A stretch of DNA of 64,000 nt from Shumkonia mesophila (GTDB taxonomy: Bacteria > Pseudomonadota > Alphaproteobacteria > Rhodospirillales > Shumkoniaceae), in NCBI RefSeq assembly GCF_026163695.1, contig NZ_JAOTID010000015.1, positions 84,367 to 148,366 on the forward strand, written 5' to 3'. This document shows, in pieces, positions 33,504 through 41,513 of the stretch (the first letter of the stretch is position 1; the number at the start of each line of letters is the position of its first letter). Below the pieces are notes generated by a model. It was not told the origin of the DNA and did not search any database. It saw nothing but the letters and a program-made list of their open reading frames with translations. The position numbers were made by a program, and so were the translations under genes.

Positions 33504-35342
33504 TCAGCGGGCGTCGGGCAGGCGCATATCGATGTAGCCGGCCGGGCAGACGTCCTTGCACATGAAGCAGCCGACGCAGTTCTTGGCATCGGTCTCGACG
33601 AAATGGCCGAGGCTCTTTTCGCCCTGGGCGACTTCGCTGACGGCGTCCTGCGGGCAGAACACCTCGCAATTGCCGCATTCCAGGCAGGTGCCGCAGCACA
33701 TGCAGCGGGTCGCCTCGGCCTGGGCCTGCTCGCGGGTCAGCGTGCGCAGCCGTTCCTCGTAGTTGCCCAGCACCTCGCCGGGGCCGACGCACAGGCGTTC
33801 GCGGTGGTCGCGGGGCAGGTACTGGAAGTGGCCGAGGAACAGCCCTTCTTCCTCGATGACCTCGTCCTCCGAGCGATCCTCGAAGGCGGTGGCGGTTTTG
33901 CGGAGTTCGACCTTGATGACGTCCACCGCAGGCCGATTGCGCAGGTCCTCGTTGCGGATGAAGCGGTCGATGTTCTCGGCGGCCCGCCAGGCGTGGCCGA
34001 TGGCGGTGGTCAAAAGGCGCGGCGCGATGGCGTCGCCGCCGACGAAATGACCGTCCCTCTCGGGCACCCGGTAGAGCACGTCGGCATCGATGCGGCCGCG
34101 CCCGCCGTCCATTTCCTCGATCCCCTCGAATACCGCGCTCTGGCCGGTGGCGACCACAATGAGGTCGCAGGGGATGTCGAACTCGCTGCCCTCCTTGACA
34201 ACCATCTTGCCGCTCGACCAGTCGGTCCTGATCACCTTGAGGGCGACGGCGCAACCGCTGGCGTCCTTGACCACCTCGACGGGAGCCAGGCCGTCGTGGA
34301 TCTCGCAACCCTCGGCGATCACGAAGTCGATCTCCTCCTTGGCGGCGGGGGCCATGGCGATCGGCCGGCGATAGACGATCCAGGTATCGGCGGCGCCGAC
34401 CTTCTCGTCATCGACCGGCGGCTGCTCGGCGCCCTGGCCGAGCACGGCGGCCGGCTTGTGGGCCGGAGCGACGCCCTCGACATGGCCGATCCTGAGCGCG
34501 ACCGAGGCGCAGTCCATGGCGGTGTCGCCGCCGCCGATGACCAGCACCCGGCCCGACAGGTACCGGAGGCGGCCGGTGTTGGCGGCGCGCAGGAAGGTGA
34601 GGCCGTTGACGCAGTTGGGGGCGTCGCCGCCGGGAACCGTCAGCGGGTTGGAGCCCTGGGCACCGATACCCCAGAAGACGGCGTCGAAATCCTTTTCCAG
34701 ATCGACGACGGAAATATCGCGGCCGACCCGGGTGTTGAGACGCACCTGCACGCCCATGTCGAGGATGCGCTGCACCTCGGCGTCGACGATGTCGCGCGGG
34801 CAACGATGGCGCGACAGGCCGTAGCGCAGCATGCCGCCCAGGGCGGCGTTGGCTTCGAAGACCACCGGCCGGTGGCCCCGGCGGCGCAACTGATAGGCGC
34901 AGGCCAGGCCGGCCGGGCCGCCGCCGACCACGGCGATCCGCTTGCCGGTTTCGGTTTCGGGCTGCTGGAAGGCCAGCTTGTGGCGGATGGCGTAGTCGCC
35001 GATGTAGTGCTCGATGGCGTTGATGCCGACGTGTTCCTCGACCGAGCCGCGGTTGCACTTGGTCTGGCACAGCGCCGGGCAGACGCGGCCCATGATGGCC
35101 GGGAAGGGGTTGGCCTCGGTCATGCGCCGGAAGGCGGCTTCCTGCCAGGTCATGCCGTGAAGGGGAAGTTCCTGGCCGCGCACGATGGCCAGCCAGCCGC
35201 GCACGTCGTGACCCGACGGGCAGGCGGCCTGGCAGGGCGGCGTGCGCTTGACGTAGGCCGGGCGCCGCTTGGAATGGGCCGCGTTGTAAAGGGCCCGGGT
35301 GCGGCGTTGCGGGATCGCAACGGGGGTCGTTTCCTCGGTCAT
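33504..35342 (-). CDS. NfnB/GltD-like NAD(P)-binding iron-sulfur flavoprotein
   Basis: The 612-residue protein has an N-terminal cysteine domain like glutamate synthase small subunit and NfnB (CQAACPSGHDVRGWLAIV, GRVCPALCQTKCNRGSVEEH). An FAD Rossmann motif follows (IAVVGGGPAGLACAYQLRRR), then an NAD(P) motif (VLVIGGGDTAMDCASVALRI), and at the C-terminus two ferredoxin-type [4Fe-4S] motifs (CMCCGTCLECGNCEVFCPQ and CVGCFMCKDVCPAG). It probably exchanges electrons between NAD(P)H and the iron-sulfur chain of the Hdr-like partners. Its ATG overlaps the stop of the CCG-protein gene (ATGA), so it is translationally coupled as the last gene of the operon. A glutamate synthase role is unlikely because no large subunit is present. 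Confidence 0.92.
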   Translation of the reverse strand: MTEETTPVAIPQRRTRALYNAAHSKRRPAYVKRTPPCQAACPSGHDVRGWLAIVRGQELPLHGMTWQEAAFRRMTEANPFPAIMGRVCPALCQTKCNRGSVEEHVGINAIEHYIGDYAIRHKLAFQQPETETGKRIAVVGGGPAGLACAYQLRRRGHRPVVFEANAALGGMLRYGLSRHRCPRDIVDAEVQRILDMGVQVRLNTRVGRDISVVDLEKDFDAVFWGIGAQGSNPLTVPGGDAPNCVNGLTFLRAANTGRLRYLSGRVLVIGGGDTAMDCASVALRIGHVEGVAPAHKPAAVLGQGAEQPPVDDEKVGAADTWIVYRRPIAMAPAAKEEIDFVIAEGCEIHDGLAPVEVVKDASGCAVALKVIRTDWSSGKMVVKEGSEFDIPCDLIVVATGQSAVFEGIEEMDGGRGRIDADVLYRVPERDGHFVGGDAIAPRLLTTAIGHAWRAAENIDRFIRNEDLRNRPAVDVIKVELRKTATAFEDRSEDEVIEEEGLFLGHFQYLPRDHRERLCVGPGEVLGNYEERLRTLTREQAQAEATRCMCCGTCLECGNCEVFCPQDAVSEVAQGEKSLGHFVETDAKNCVGCFMCKDVCPAGYIDMRLPDAR

Positions 35343-36499
35343 CGGACTGTCTCCCCTTCCATCGAACGCAACAGAACTTCCGCCAAGTCTAACACCTCGA
35401 GCTTGTCTTCGAGGTTTTCGGTCTTGCGGCTGTCTTCCAGCAGCGAGACGCAGTAGGGACAGGCGGTGGCCAGAATCTTGGCCCCGGCGTTGACTGCCTC
35501 GTTGACCCGGAGCACGCTGAAGCGCTTCTCGGCCGGGGTTTCCATCCACACCCGGCCGCCGCCGCCGCCGCAACAGAGCGAAAAGCGCTTCTCGCGCGGC
35601 ATCTCGACGGCCTCGACCCCGGCCGCCGCCAGCACGGCACGCGGCTCGTCGAAGATTTCCGAATGGCGGCCCAGATAGCAGGGATCGTGGTAGGCCACCT
35701 TCTTGGCCAGCGCGGCCGGCACCTTCAACTTGCCGTCGGCCACGAGTTGGGCCAGCAGTTGGCTGTGATGGACGACTTCCCACTCGCCACCGATCTCGGG
35801 GTATTCCTTGGTATAGGTGTGATAGCAGTGCGGCGAGGTGACGATGATCTTCCTGACGCCGCGGCCATTGAACAGGCCGATGTTGGCCTCGGCCAGCTTC
35901 ATGAAGCCGCTTTCGTCGCCGGTCTTGCGCAGGCTTTCGCCGCAGCAGTTTTCCTCGGCGCCGATGACGCCGAACGACACCCCGGCTTGGGTCAACAGCT
36001 TGACCAGCGAGCGGGCGATGTTGCGGCTGCGCGAGTCGTAGCAGGAGGTGCAGCAGACGGAAAGCAGGTATTCGGTGTTTTCGGTGTAGGCCGGGACGTC
36101 GAGGCCCTTCATCCAGTCGGTGCGCTTCTCGCGCTTCTCGCCCCACGGATTGCCGTTGGAATCGCAGCTGCCGATGACGGCGCGCAGCGTGTCGGGAGTG
36201 CCGCCCATCTCGGCCGTCATCGTGCGGATGGCCCGCATGATGCCGATGATGTCGACGCCGCGCGGGCAGTTGATGACGCACTTGTTGCAGGTGGTGCAGC
36301 CGTAGAGGATGTCCTCGACCTCGTTGCCTTCCAGGCCCATCTGGCCCAGGCGGATCATGCGGCGCACGATGAACTCGCCGTTGACTTCCCGCCACGGGCA
36401 GACGGCGGCACACATGCCGCACTGCATGCAGGTGTTGAGGTCGACGCCCCCCGAAAGGACGATCGCCTCGTTGACCTCGTAGAAAGGCGTATCGGGCAT
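35339..36499 (-). CDS. HdrB/DsrK-like CCG-domain iron-sulfur protein
   Basis: The 386-residue protein joins an HdrC-type N-terminal part with two [4Fe-4S] motifs (CMQCGMCAAVCPW and CTTCNKCVINCPRG) to two CCG domains. The first CCG repeat has CCTSC, ENCCGE and PHCYHT; the second has HDPCYLGRH, LCCGGGGG and CPYC. CCG domains in HdrB, HdrD and DsrK hold the non-cubane clusters that reduce or oxidise a disulfide or bind a persulfide. The protein has no membrane helix, so it is a soluble HdrCB fusion, closest in style to DsrK. It lies between the DsrE-like and NfnB-like genes. Confidence 0.93.
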   Translation of the reverse strand: MPDTPFYEVNEAIVLSGGVDLNTCMQCGMCAAVCPWREVNGEFIVRRMIRLGQMGLEGNEVEDILYGCTTCNKCVINCPRGVDIIGIMRAIRTMTAEMGGTPDTLRAVIGSCDSNGNPWGEKREKRTDWMKGLDVPAYTENTEYLLSVCCTSCYDSRSRNIARSLVKLLTQAGVSFGVIGAEENCCGESLRKTGDESGFMKLAEANIGLFNGRGVRKIIVTSPHCYHTYTKEYPEIGGEWEVVHHSQLLAQLVADGKLKVPAALAKKVAYHDPCYLGRHSEIFDEPRAVLAAAGVEAVEMPREKRFSLCCGGGGGRVWMETPAEKRFSVLRVNEAVNAGAKILATACPYCVSLLEDSRKTENLEDKLEVLDLAEVLLRSMEGETVR

Positions 36500-36508
36500 C
36501 GATGGCTC

Positions 36509-36889
36509 CTAGTAAACGAGGGTCGCGTTGGCCTCGAGGATTTCCTGGGTCAGGGCCGCCGCGGAAACCGGCCTGGCACCCTGGATAAGGTCCGATTCCT
36601 CGATTTTGCGTTCGCGGATGCAGGGCACGCAGACCAAGAGCTTGCCCCCCTGATCGAGGAAGCTCTTCACCAGGTCCTTGAGCGCCGGCAGGCCGGCCGC
36701 GAAGACGTTGTCGAGATAGCCCTTCTTGGCGAGGTAGACGGCGGTGCTCTGCAGCGCGATGACGGCTTCCACTTCCATGGCCAGCGCGCCGTTGGCCAGC
36801 ACGAAGGGCAGCGTCGCCTTCTCCGGGTGCTCGCCGGCGAAAGTGGCGATGTAGAGGATCTTTTCCTTCTTGGCTTCCGACATGGTCAT
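36509..36889 (-). CDS. DsrE-family sulfur-carrier-like protein
   Basis: The 126-residue protein has the DsrE/DsrF alpha/beta fold: ILYIATFAGEHPEKATLPFV, LALAMEVEAVI-type strand and helix, LKDLVKSFLDQGGKLLVCVP, and a cysteine pair in VCVPCIRERKI at the position where DsrE-type proteins carry the persulfide. Related proteins pass sulfane sulfur between TusA and Dsr or sHdr complexes. An internal ATG six bases in is an alternative start. It lies 9 bases upstream of the CCG-protein gene and 18 bases downstream of the winged-helix-like gene, within the same operon as TusA. Confidence 0.85.
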   Translation of the reverse strand: MTMSEAKKEKILYIATFAGEHPEKATLPFVLANGALAMEVEAVIALQSTAVYLAKKGYLDNVFAAGLPALKDLVKSFLDQGGKLLVCVPCIRERKIEESDLIQGARPVSAAALTQEILEANATLVY

Positions 36890-36907
36890 GCCTTTTCTGA
36901 ACGGGGC

Positions 36908-37237
36908 TCAGTCGTCGTCTTCGGGGACGTCGGCCGCCGCTTCTTCCAATCCGTACCGGTAGTATCCGTCGTCGCCGCTGCGCTCGCCGATGACGCCATA
37001 CTTTTTCATGGCCATGACGCACCACAGCACGTCAGGCGCCGCCAGGCCGGTGGCGGCGACCAATTCGGGCACCGTCATCGGTTCGGCCGAGGCGGCCAAC
37101 GTCTGGCGCACCTTCTTGATGCGGGTCATGCGCTGGCGATTGGCGGCGAAGGCGTCCTTGATGCGGACGCGCCGTTCCTTGCGAATGCCGTCCAGCTCGA
37201 GGATCTGCTCGGGTGTCAGGGTGAAGGGCTGGGACAT
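36908..37237 (-). CDS. Small winged-helix-like protein of the Hdr-like operon
   Basis: The 109-residue protein starts MSQPFTLTPEQILELDGIRK with a long basic helix (RRVRIKDAFAANRQRMTRIK). A helix-turn-helix-like section follows (EPMTVPELVAATGLAAPDVL, WCVMAMKKYGVIGER) and a short wing (DDGYYRYGLEE), ending in an acidic tail. Its ATG shares one base with the stop of the HdrA-like gene (TGATG), showing tight coupling. I do not recognise a named family. It might be a local regulator or, since regulators are rarely embedded and coupled like this, a structural adaptor of the complex with a winged-helix fold. Confidence 0.7.
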   Translation of the reverse strand: MSQPFTLTPEQILELDGIRKERRVRIKDAFAANRQRMTRIKKVRQTLAASAEPMTVPELVAATGLAAPDVLWCVMAMKKYGVIGERSGDDGYYRYGLEEAAADVPEDDD

Positions 37238-39165
37238 CACTCGGCCTCCGCAACGATGGGTTCGCCGACGATGGCGTCGACCATCGCTTCGTATTGGCGG
37301 AGCGTCCAGCCGTTGACCTCGATGGCGATGTTGGGACAGACCGCCACGCACATGCCGCAGCCGGTGCAAAGGGCAGGGTTAACCTTGGCCGTGCGGCCCT
37401 TGCCGTTCGCCGCGTCGGTCAGCGTGATGCAGCCGGGGTGCGGGCAGGTTTCGGCGCAGGCGCCGGTGCCGGTGCACAGGTTGGCGTCGACCGTGGCGAC
37501 ATAGGGGTCAAGTTCGACGAAGCCCCGCGAAAGAATGGTCGCGGCCTTGACCGAGGCGGCGGTGGCGCCTTCGGCGGCTTCGGTGGAATCCATCGGCGCC
37601 TGGCAGGTGCCGGCCAACAGGATGCCGGTGGTTGCCAGTTCGACCGGCCTCAGCTTGGGGTGAACCTCCAAGAGGAAGCGGTCGGCGCCGATGGGCAGCT
37701 TCATGATGTCGACGATGGAAGAAACGTCTGACGGCACCATACCGACTGCCAGGACCACCAGGTCGACGGGGATTTCGACGTCTTGACCCGATAGCAGCGT
37801 GTCCTTGGCGGTAATGGCAAGCGGGTTTTCCGACCCCTCCGGCGTGCGCGCAACGGCCGGCGCGGCATCGGCCTCGAAACGAACGAACAACACCCCATCC
37901 CTTGATGCTCCCACATAGTATTCTTCATGCCCCCTGCCATACGCCCGAATGTCGCGATAGAAGTCGTAGATCACGGTTTCGGGGTATTTTTCGCGCAGTT
38001 CGCGGTCGGCCTGCAGCGTCGCCGTGCAACATACCCGCGAGCAGTATTCGTTGAGGTTGCCCTTCTCGTCCGGCTCGTGGATGCCGGGAATCTGGCGGCT
38101 GCCGACGCAGCGGATCATCGCCATGGTCTTGACCGGGCGGCCGTTGACCTTCAGCGTCCCGCCGCCGCCCGCATCCTCGGCCATCAGCTTGATGAGGTCG
38201 GGCAGCGTGATCACTTCCGGGTTGTCGCCGTAGCCGTACATGCCACGGGGCGGCGTGTAGTGCTTGAAGCCGGTGGCCAGGACTACGGCGCCGGTCGCCA
38301 GGTCCACGGTCTCCTCGGCCTGGGGCACGTCGAAGGGCAGGATGCCGACGAAGGGCACGAACGCCCCCTTGGCGACTCCGGCTTCCTTGAGGCGGGCCAG
38401 CTTGTCGATGTCCTCGGCACTCTCGGGCGGCCGGCGCTTGACCTTGAGCTTGAAGTCGCCGACGTAGCCTTCCGAGGCGACCATCTCGGCGCAGGTGATG
38501 ACCGTGATCGACGGGTGGGCCAGCACCGTGGCGGCCAGGCCGGCAAGCAGGTCGCCCGCCTTCTCCTGGGTCGGGTAGACGCGGTCGAGCTTGGCGAAGT
38601 TGCCGCCGAGGAAGGGAGTCTTCTCGATCAACGCCACCTTGACGCCGCGAATGGCCAGATCGCGCGCCGCCTTGAGCCCGGCAATGCCGCCGCCGATGAC
38701 GGTGGCGTGACGGATCGCCTCCACGCGGATCGGCTCCAGGGGTTGAAGCGCACGGGCCTTGGCGACCGCGGCGCCGACCAGGGCGGCGGCCTTGGCGGTG
38801 GCGCCGTCGCCGTGATGCACCCAGCTTACCTGCTCGCGGATGTTGGCGTGCTCGTAGAGGTAGGGGTTGACGCCGGCCCGCTGGGCGGCCCGCCGGAACG
38901 TGGTCTCGTGCAGGGCCGGCGAGCACGAGGCGACGACGATGCGATCCGCCCTGCCGGCCTTGAGGTCCTCGATGATCATGTTCTGGCCGGGATCGGAGCA
39001 CATGAAATGGTTGCGCCGGGATACCGTGACGCCCGGCATTTCGGCGGCCATCCGCTCCAGCGCCTCGACGTCGACATGGTCCGAGATGTTGCCGCCACAA
39101 TGGCAGATGTAGACCGCCACCTTCTCGTCACCGGCGGGTTTCTTCTTGCTGTCCTCGGCCGTCAT
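37237..39165 (-). CDS. HdrA-like flavoprotein, long form, with one degenerate ferredoxin motif
   Basis: The 642-residue protein has the HdrA N-terminal domain (VAVYICHCGGNISDHVDVE, FMCSDPGQNMI, VASCSPALHETTFRRAAQRA), an FAD motif (VIGGGIAGLKAARDLAIRG), the HdrA hallmark EYCSRVCCTATLQA and two C-terminal ferredoxin motifs. The second motif is complete (CTGCGMCVAVCPNIA, from residue 600). The first reads CTGTGACAETCPH from residue 564, with threonine in place of the second cysteine and an extra cysteine at residue 579. HdrA proteins are flavin centres that can bifurcate electrons. It lies 31 bases after the short HdrA-like gene, so the two probably form the flavin core together. Confidence 0.93.
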   Translation of the reverse strand: MTAEDSKKKPAGDEKVAVYICHCGGNISDHVDVEALERMAAEMPGVTVSRRNHFMCSDPGQNMIIEDLKAGRADRIVVASCSPALHETTFRRAAQRAGVNPYLYEHANIREQVSWVHHGDGATAKAAALVGAAVAKARALQPLEPIRVEAIRHATVIGGGIAGLKAARDLAIRGVKVALIEKTPFLGGNFAKLDRVYPTQEKAGDLLAGLAATVLAHPSITVITCAEMVASEGYVGDFKLKVKRRPPESAEDIDKLARLKEAGVAKGAFVPFVGILPFDVPQAEETVDLATGAVVLATGFKHYTPPRGMYGYGDNPEVITLPDLIKLMAEDAGGGGTLKVNGRPVKTMAMIRCVGSRQIPGIHEPDEKGNLNEYCSRVCCTATLQADRELREKYPETVIYDFYRDIRAYGRGHEEYYVGASRDGVLFVRFEADAAPAVARTPEGSENPLAITAKDTLLSGQDVEIPVDLVVLAVGMVPSDVSSIVDIMKLPIGADRFLLEVHPKLRPVELATTGILLAGTCQAPMDSTEAAEGATAASVKAATILSRGFVELDPYVATVDANLCTGTGACAETCPHPGCITLTDAANGKGRTAKVNPALCTGCGMCVAVCPNIAIEVNGWTLRQYEAMVDAIVGEPIVAEAE

Positions 39166-39196
39166 CTTGTTGGTTCCTGCTCTCTGGCGCTGGGGC

Positions 39197-40522
39197 TCAG
39201 GCATCCACGGTTGCGGGCTTGGCGGTCTCGGTGAGGTAGTTGGAAACCTCCATGGCCGCCGCGCCGGCTTCGATGATGGTATCGACGATGTCCTTGGGGC
39301 CGATGGCCACGCCGGCGGTAAACACGCCCTCCATCCTGGTCAGGGTCGGCGCGAACTTGGGGTGCACCGACTGGAGGAAGCCGTCCTCGGCGACGCCGAC
39401 GTCGACGATCCCGGTGGGGTTCCAGGCCGGCACGATGGCCAGCGCCTGGACCACCAGGTCGTGCTCGCGGTCACGCCCGCCGCCGCCGCCTTCCTGGTCC
39501 TCGTAGCGCACGACGACGCCGCCATTCTCGCCGGTCCCGACGACCGTCGGCTTGGCCTTGACGAACTCGACGCCCATGGCCTTGGCGTTCTGGTAGAACT
39601 GCTCGTAGTTCTTTCCGAAGGCGCGGATATCCATGTAGTAGATCGTGATGTCGGCCATCGGCAGGGCGCCCGACAGCAGCATGGCCTGCTTGATGGAATA
39701 CATGCAGCAGACGCGCGAGCAGTAGGGCACGCCCAAAGTCAGGTCGCGCGAGCCGGCGCACTGGATGAAGGCGATGGACTCGGGCTCCTTGCCGTCGGAG
39801 GGCCGCAGCACCCGCATGTAGGGGCCGTGCGGGGCGAGCAGGCGCTCCATCTGCAAAGACGTGATCAGGTTGGGCTGCCTGCCGGCAGGGCCGAAGGCCT
39901 TTTCGGTGTAGTCGGGGATCAACTCGTAGCCGGTGGCCAGCACCGCGGTCCGCGCCCGGAGGGTGAACTGGCTGGGCTTGTCGAAATAATTGATGGCGCC
40001 GGTCGGGCAGACCTTGAAGCATTGGCCGCCTTCCTTGCCGCAGATCCAGCAGTTTTCCGGATCCATCACCGCCTTCTGCGGCACCGCGTTGGAGAACGGC
40101 ACATAGATGGCCTTGCGCGACGTGAAGCCGCCCTGTTCGTGATCGGGCACGAAGGTCGGGCAGGCGTATTCGCATTCCCGGCAGCCGGTGCAGAGGTCGA
40201 TGTCGACGTAGCGCGGCTTTTGCTTGACGGTGGCGACGAGGCCGTTTTCGTCGCGCACCAGCTTGTCGAGTTCGCACAGCGTGAACAGCGTGATGTTGTC
40301 GTGATGGGCGGCCGCCGCCATTTTCGGGGTCGTGATGCAGCTTGCGCAATCCAGCGTCGGGAACACCTTGGACAGCCGGATCATCTTGCCGCCGATGGAG
40401 GGGTCGCGCTCGACGATGGCGACCTTGAAGCCCTGATCGGCGAGGTCCAGCGCCGTTTGCAGACCGGCGATGCCGGCGCCGAGCACCAGGGTGTCGAACT
40501 CAGCACTCTCCGCGGGGGTCAT
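39197..40522 (-). CDS. HdrA/QmoA-like flavoprotein, short form
   Basis: The 441-residue protein lacks the HdrA N-terminal domain and begins at the FAD motif (LVLGAGIAGLQTALDLADQG, then IGGKMIRLSKVFPTLDC). It has the QmoA-like CASCITTPKM element, a ferredoxin motif CTGCRECEYACPTFV, a second cysteine cluster CWICGKEGGQCFKVCPTGA, and PYCSRVCCMYSIKQAMLL. This layout is nearest to QmoA and to truncated HdrA proteins. It pairs with the long HdrA-like protein encoded downstream, as QmoA pairs with QmoB, but no QmoC membrane subunit is present. The ATG follows an agagga ribosome site. Confidence 0.92.
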   Translation of the reverse strand: MTPAESAEFDTLVLGAGIAGLQTALDLADQGFKVAIVERDPSIGGKMIRLSKVFPTLDCASCITTPKMAAAAHHDNITLFTLCELDKLVRDENGLVATVKQKPRYVDIDLCTGCRECEYACPTFVPDHEQGGFTSRKAIYVPFSNAVPQKAVMDPENCWICGKEGGQCFKVCPTGAINYFDKPSQFTLRARTAVLATGYELIPDYTEKAFGPAGRQPNLITSLQMERLLAPHGPYMRVLRPSDGKEPESIAFIQCAGSRDLTLGVPYCSRVCCMYSIKQAMLLSGALPMADITIYYMDIRAFGKNYEQFYQNAKAMGVEFVKAKPTVVGTGENGGVVVRYEDQEGGGGGRDREHDLVVQALAIVPAWNPTGIVDVGVAEDGFLQSVHPKFAPTLTRMEGVFTAGVAIGPKDIVDTIIEAGAAAMEVSNYLTETAKPATVDA

Positions 40523-40554
40523 CGGAATCCTCTTCTCTGGGCGCGGTTCGCCGG

Positions 40555-40986
40555 TCAGGCGGCCGCCGTCGCCATCTTTTCTTCGCCCGGCATCCCGAGC
40601 TCGGACACCACGTCGTTCATCTTCTTGACTTCGTTGAGGAAGGCCCGGTTGCACACCGTGCAGATGGCGGTGAGGCGCAGCCGGCGGGGATCGAGCCCAC
40701 GTTGCTTCATGCTGACGTAGACCCGGTCGATCCGCTTCGAGAGGGCGTGATACGCCCCCTCGTAGGGGCATTCCACCCCGCAGGACATGATGATGATGCC
40801 GGCGACGCCCTTGGCGAAACAGTCCAGATAGAACTTTTCGGGGAACATCGCCGGTTCCCGGGTCCTCAGAACGTAGACGTTGTCGGCATAGGCCAGATGC
40901 GCTTGACCAACCGAATTGGCGCCCGGATAGGCGCAGTCTTCGGTGGCCAGGATCAGGATTTTTGGTTTGGTTCCCTGGCCGGCCAT
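40555..40986 (-). CDS. MvhD/FlpD-like iron-sulfur protein
   Basis: The 143-residue protein resembles the delta subunit of F420-non-reducing hydrogenase (MvhD), a small protein that hands electrons to HdrA. Visible features are KILILATEDCAYPGANSVGQ, the strand AGIIIMSCGVECPYEGAYHA with two cysteines, and LRLTAICTVCNRAFLNEVKK with a CxxC. These could hold a [2Fe-2S] cluster. In QmoB this domain is fused to the HdrA-like part; here it stands alone, between TusA (12 bases upstream) and the short HdrA-like gene. No hydrogenase gene is in the window, so its electron donor or acceptor is something else. Confidence 0.88.
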   Translation of the reverse strand: MAGQGTKPKILILATEDCAYPGANSVGQAHLAYADNVYVLRTREPAMFPEKFYLDCFAKGVAGIIIMSCGVECPYEGAYHALSKRIDRVYVSMKQRGLDPRRLRLTAICTVCNRAFLNEVKKMNDVVSELGMPGEEKMATAAA

Positions 40987-40998
40987 GGCGAAGTCCCT

Positions 40999-41253
40999 TT
41001 ACTTTCCGCGGCGAACGAAGATCCGATCATAGCCGTCGGCGATCATGTGGCCGACGTACTTGTGACCGACCTTGCCGGCCCACTTCGGGATATCGTCCTT
41101 GGTGCCGGGGTCGTTGGACAGGATCTCGAGAACGTCGCCCATCTTCACCGTGGCGATGGCCTTCTTCGCTTCAAGAAGGGGCCCCGGGCAGGCGCTGCCG
41201 CGCGCGTCCACCGTGTTGGCGGCCTCTGGCGCGGCGGGGAGAAGGTCGGACAT
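40999..41253 (-). CDS. TusA-family sulfur carrier protein
   Basis: The 84-residue protein has the TusA signature CPxP-like motif as VDARGSACPGPLLEAKKAIA, with the persulfide cysteine at about residue 22, followed by VLEILSNDPGTKDDIPKWAG and a C-terminal strand YDRIFVRRGK. TusA proteins carry sulfane sulfur between enzymes in thiouridine synthesis, molybdenum cofactor synthesis and Dsr/sHdr sulfur oxidation. It is the first gene of the Hdr-like operon and has a good aggag ribosome site. This position argues for sulfur delivery to or from the Hdr-like complex rather than tRNA thiolation. Confidence 0.92.
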   Translation of the reverse strand: MSDLLPAAPEAANTVDARGSACPGPLLEAKKAIATVKMGDVLEILSNDPGTKDDIPKWAGKVGHKYVGHMIADGYDRIFVRRGK

Positions 41254-41432
41254 AGGTTTTCTCCTGTTGCTTCTTTTTTCTTGGATCGGTTCCCAGGTGT
41301 CGGACAGGACGCAGAAGATATTGATATTTTTATGTCTCGCGTCGGCGGCCCGAACCCAAAACTCAAGCCACACCCGATCTTTACATTAGTCTTTTGAGAT
41401 ATTCAAGAGAAATAACCGCAGAAATAATATGG

Positions 41433-41452
41433 ATAATAAGAACGCTTATCAT
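41433..41452. promoter_or_regulatory. A+T-rich palindrome upstream of the TusA-Hdr operon (possible Fur-type site)
   Basis: Half sites ataataag and cttatcat flank aacg, about 180 bases before the TusA start, within a strongly A+T-rich 150-base stretch. The shape recalls Fur-family boxes (GATAAT-like repeats), but one arm is imperfect and the match was judged by eye. It could regulate the iron-sulfur-rich operon. Confidence 0.3.
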
Positions 41453-41481
41453 TAGCAGACAGGCGTTCGTCGGGAAGCAAC

Positions 41482-41513
41482 CGAAAGAAGAAAAAAGGGG
41501 CGCCGCGGACGGC
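41482..41513 (-). terminator. Possible terminator of the cox operon
   Basis: Just after the DUF983 stop on the minus strand, a short GC stem (gccg/cggc) is followed by gcccc and then a run of six T and further T-rich sequence. The stem is short, so this is a tentative call. Confidence 0.4.

Noticed and set aside
33504..35342. Glutamate synthase small subunit (gltD)
   Set aside because: The domain core is shared, but two extra C-terminal ferredoxin motifs, the operon context and the absence of a large subunit point to an NfnB-like electron-transfer role.
40555..40986. Hydrogenase subunit
   Set aside because: The MvhD-like protein is part of hydrogenase only in methanogens; no hydrogenase large or small subunit gene is present here.
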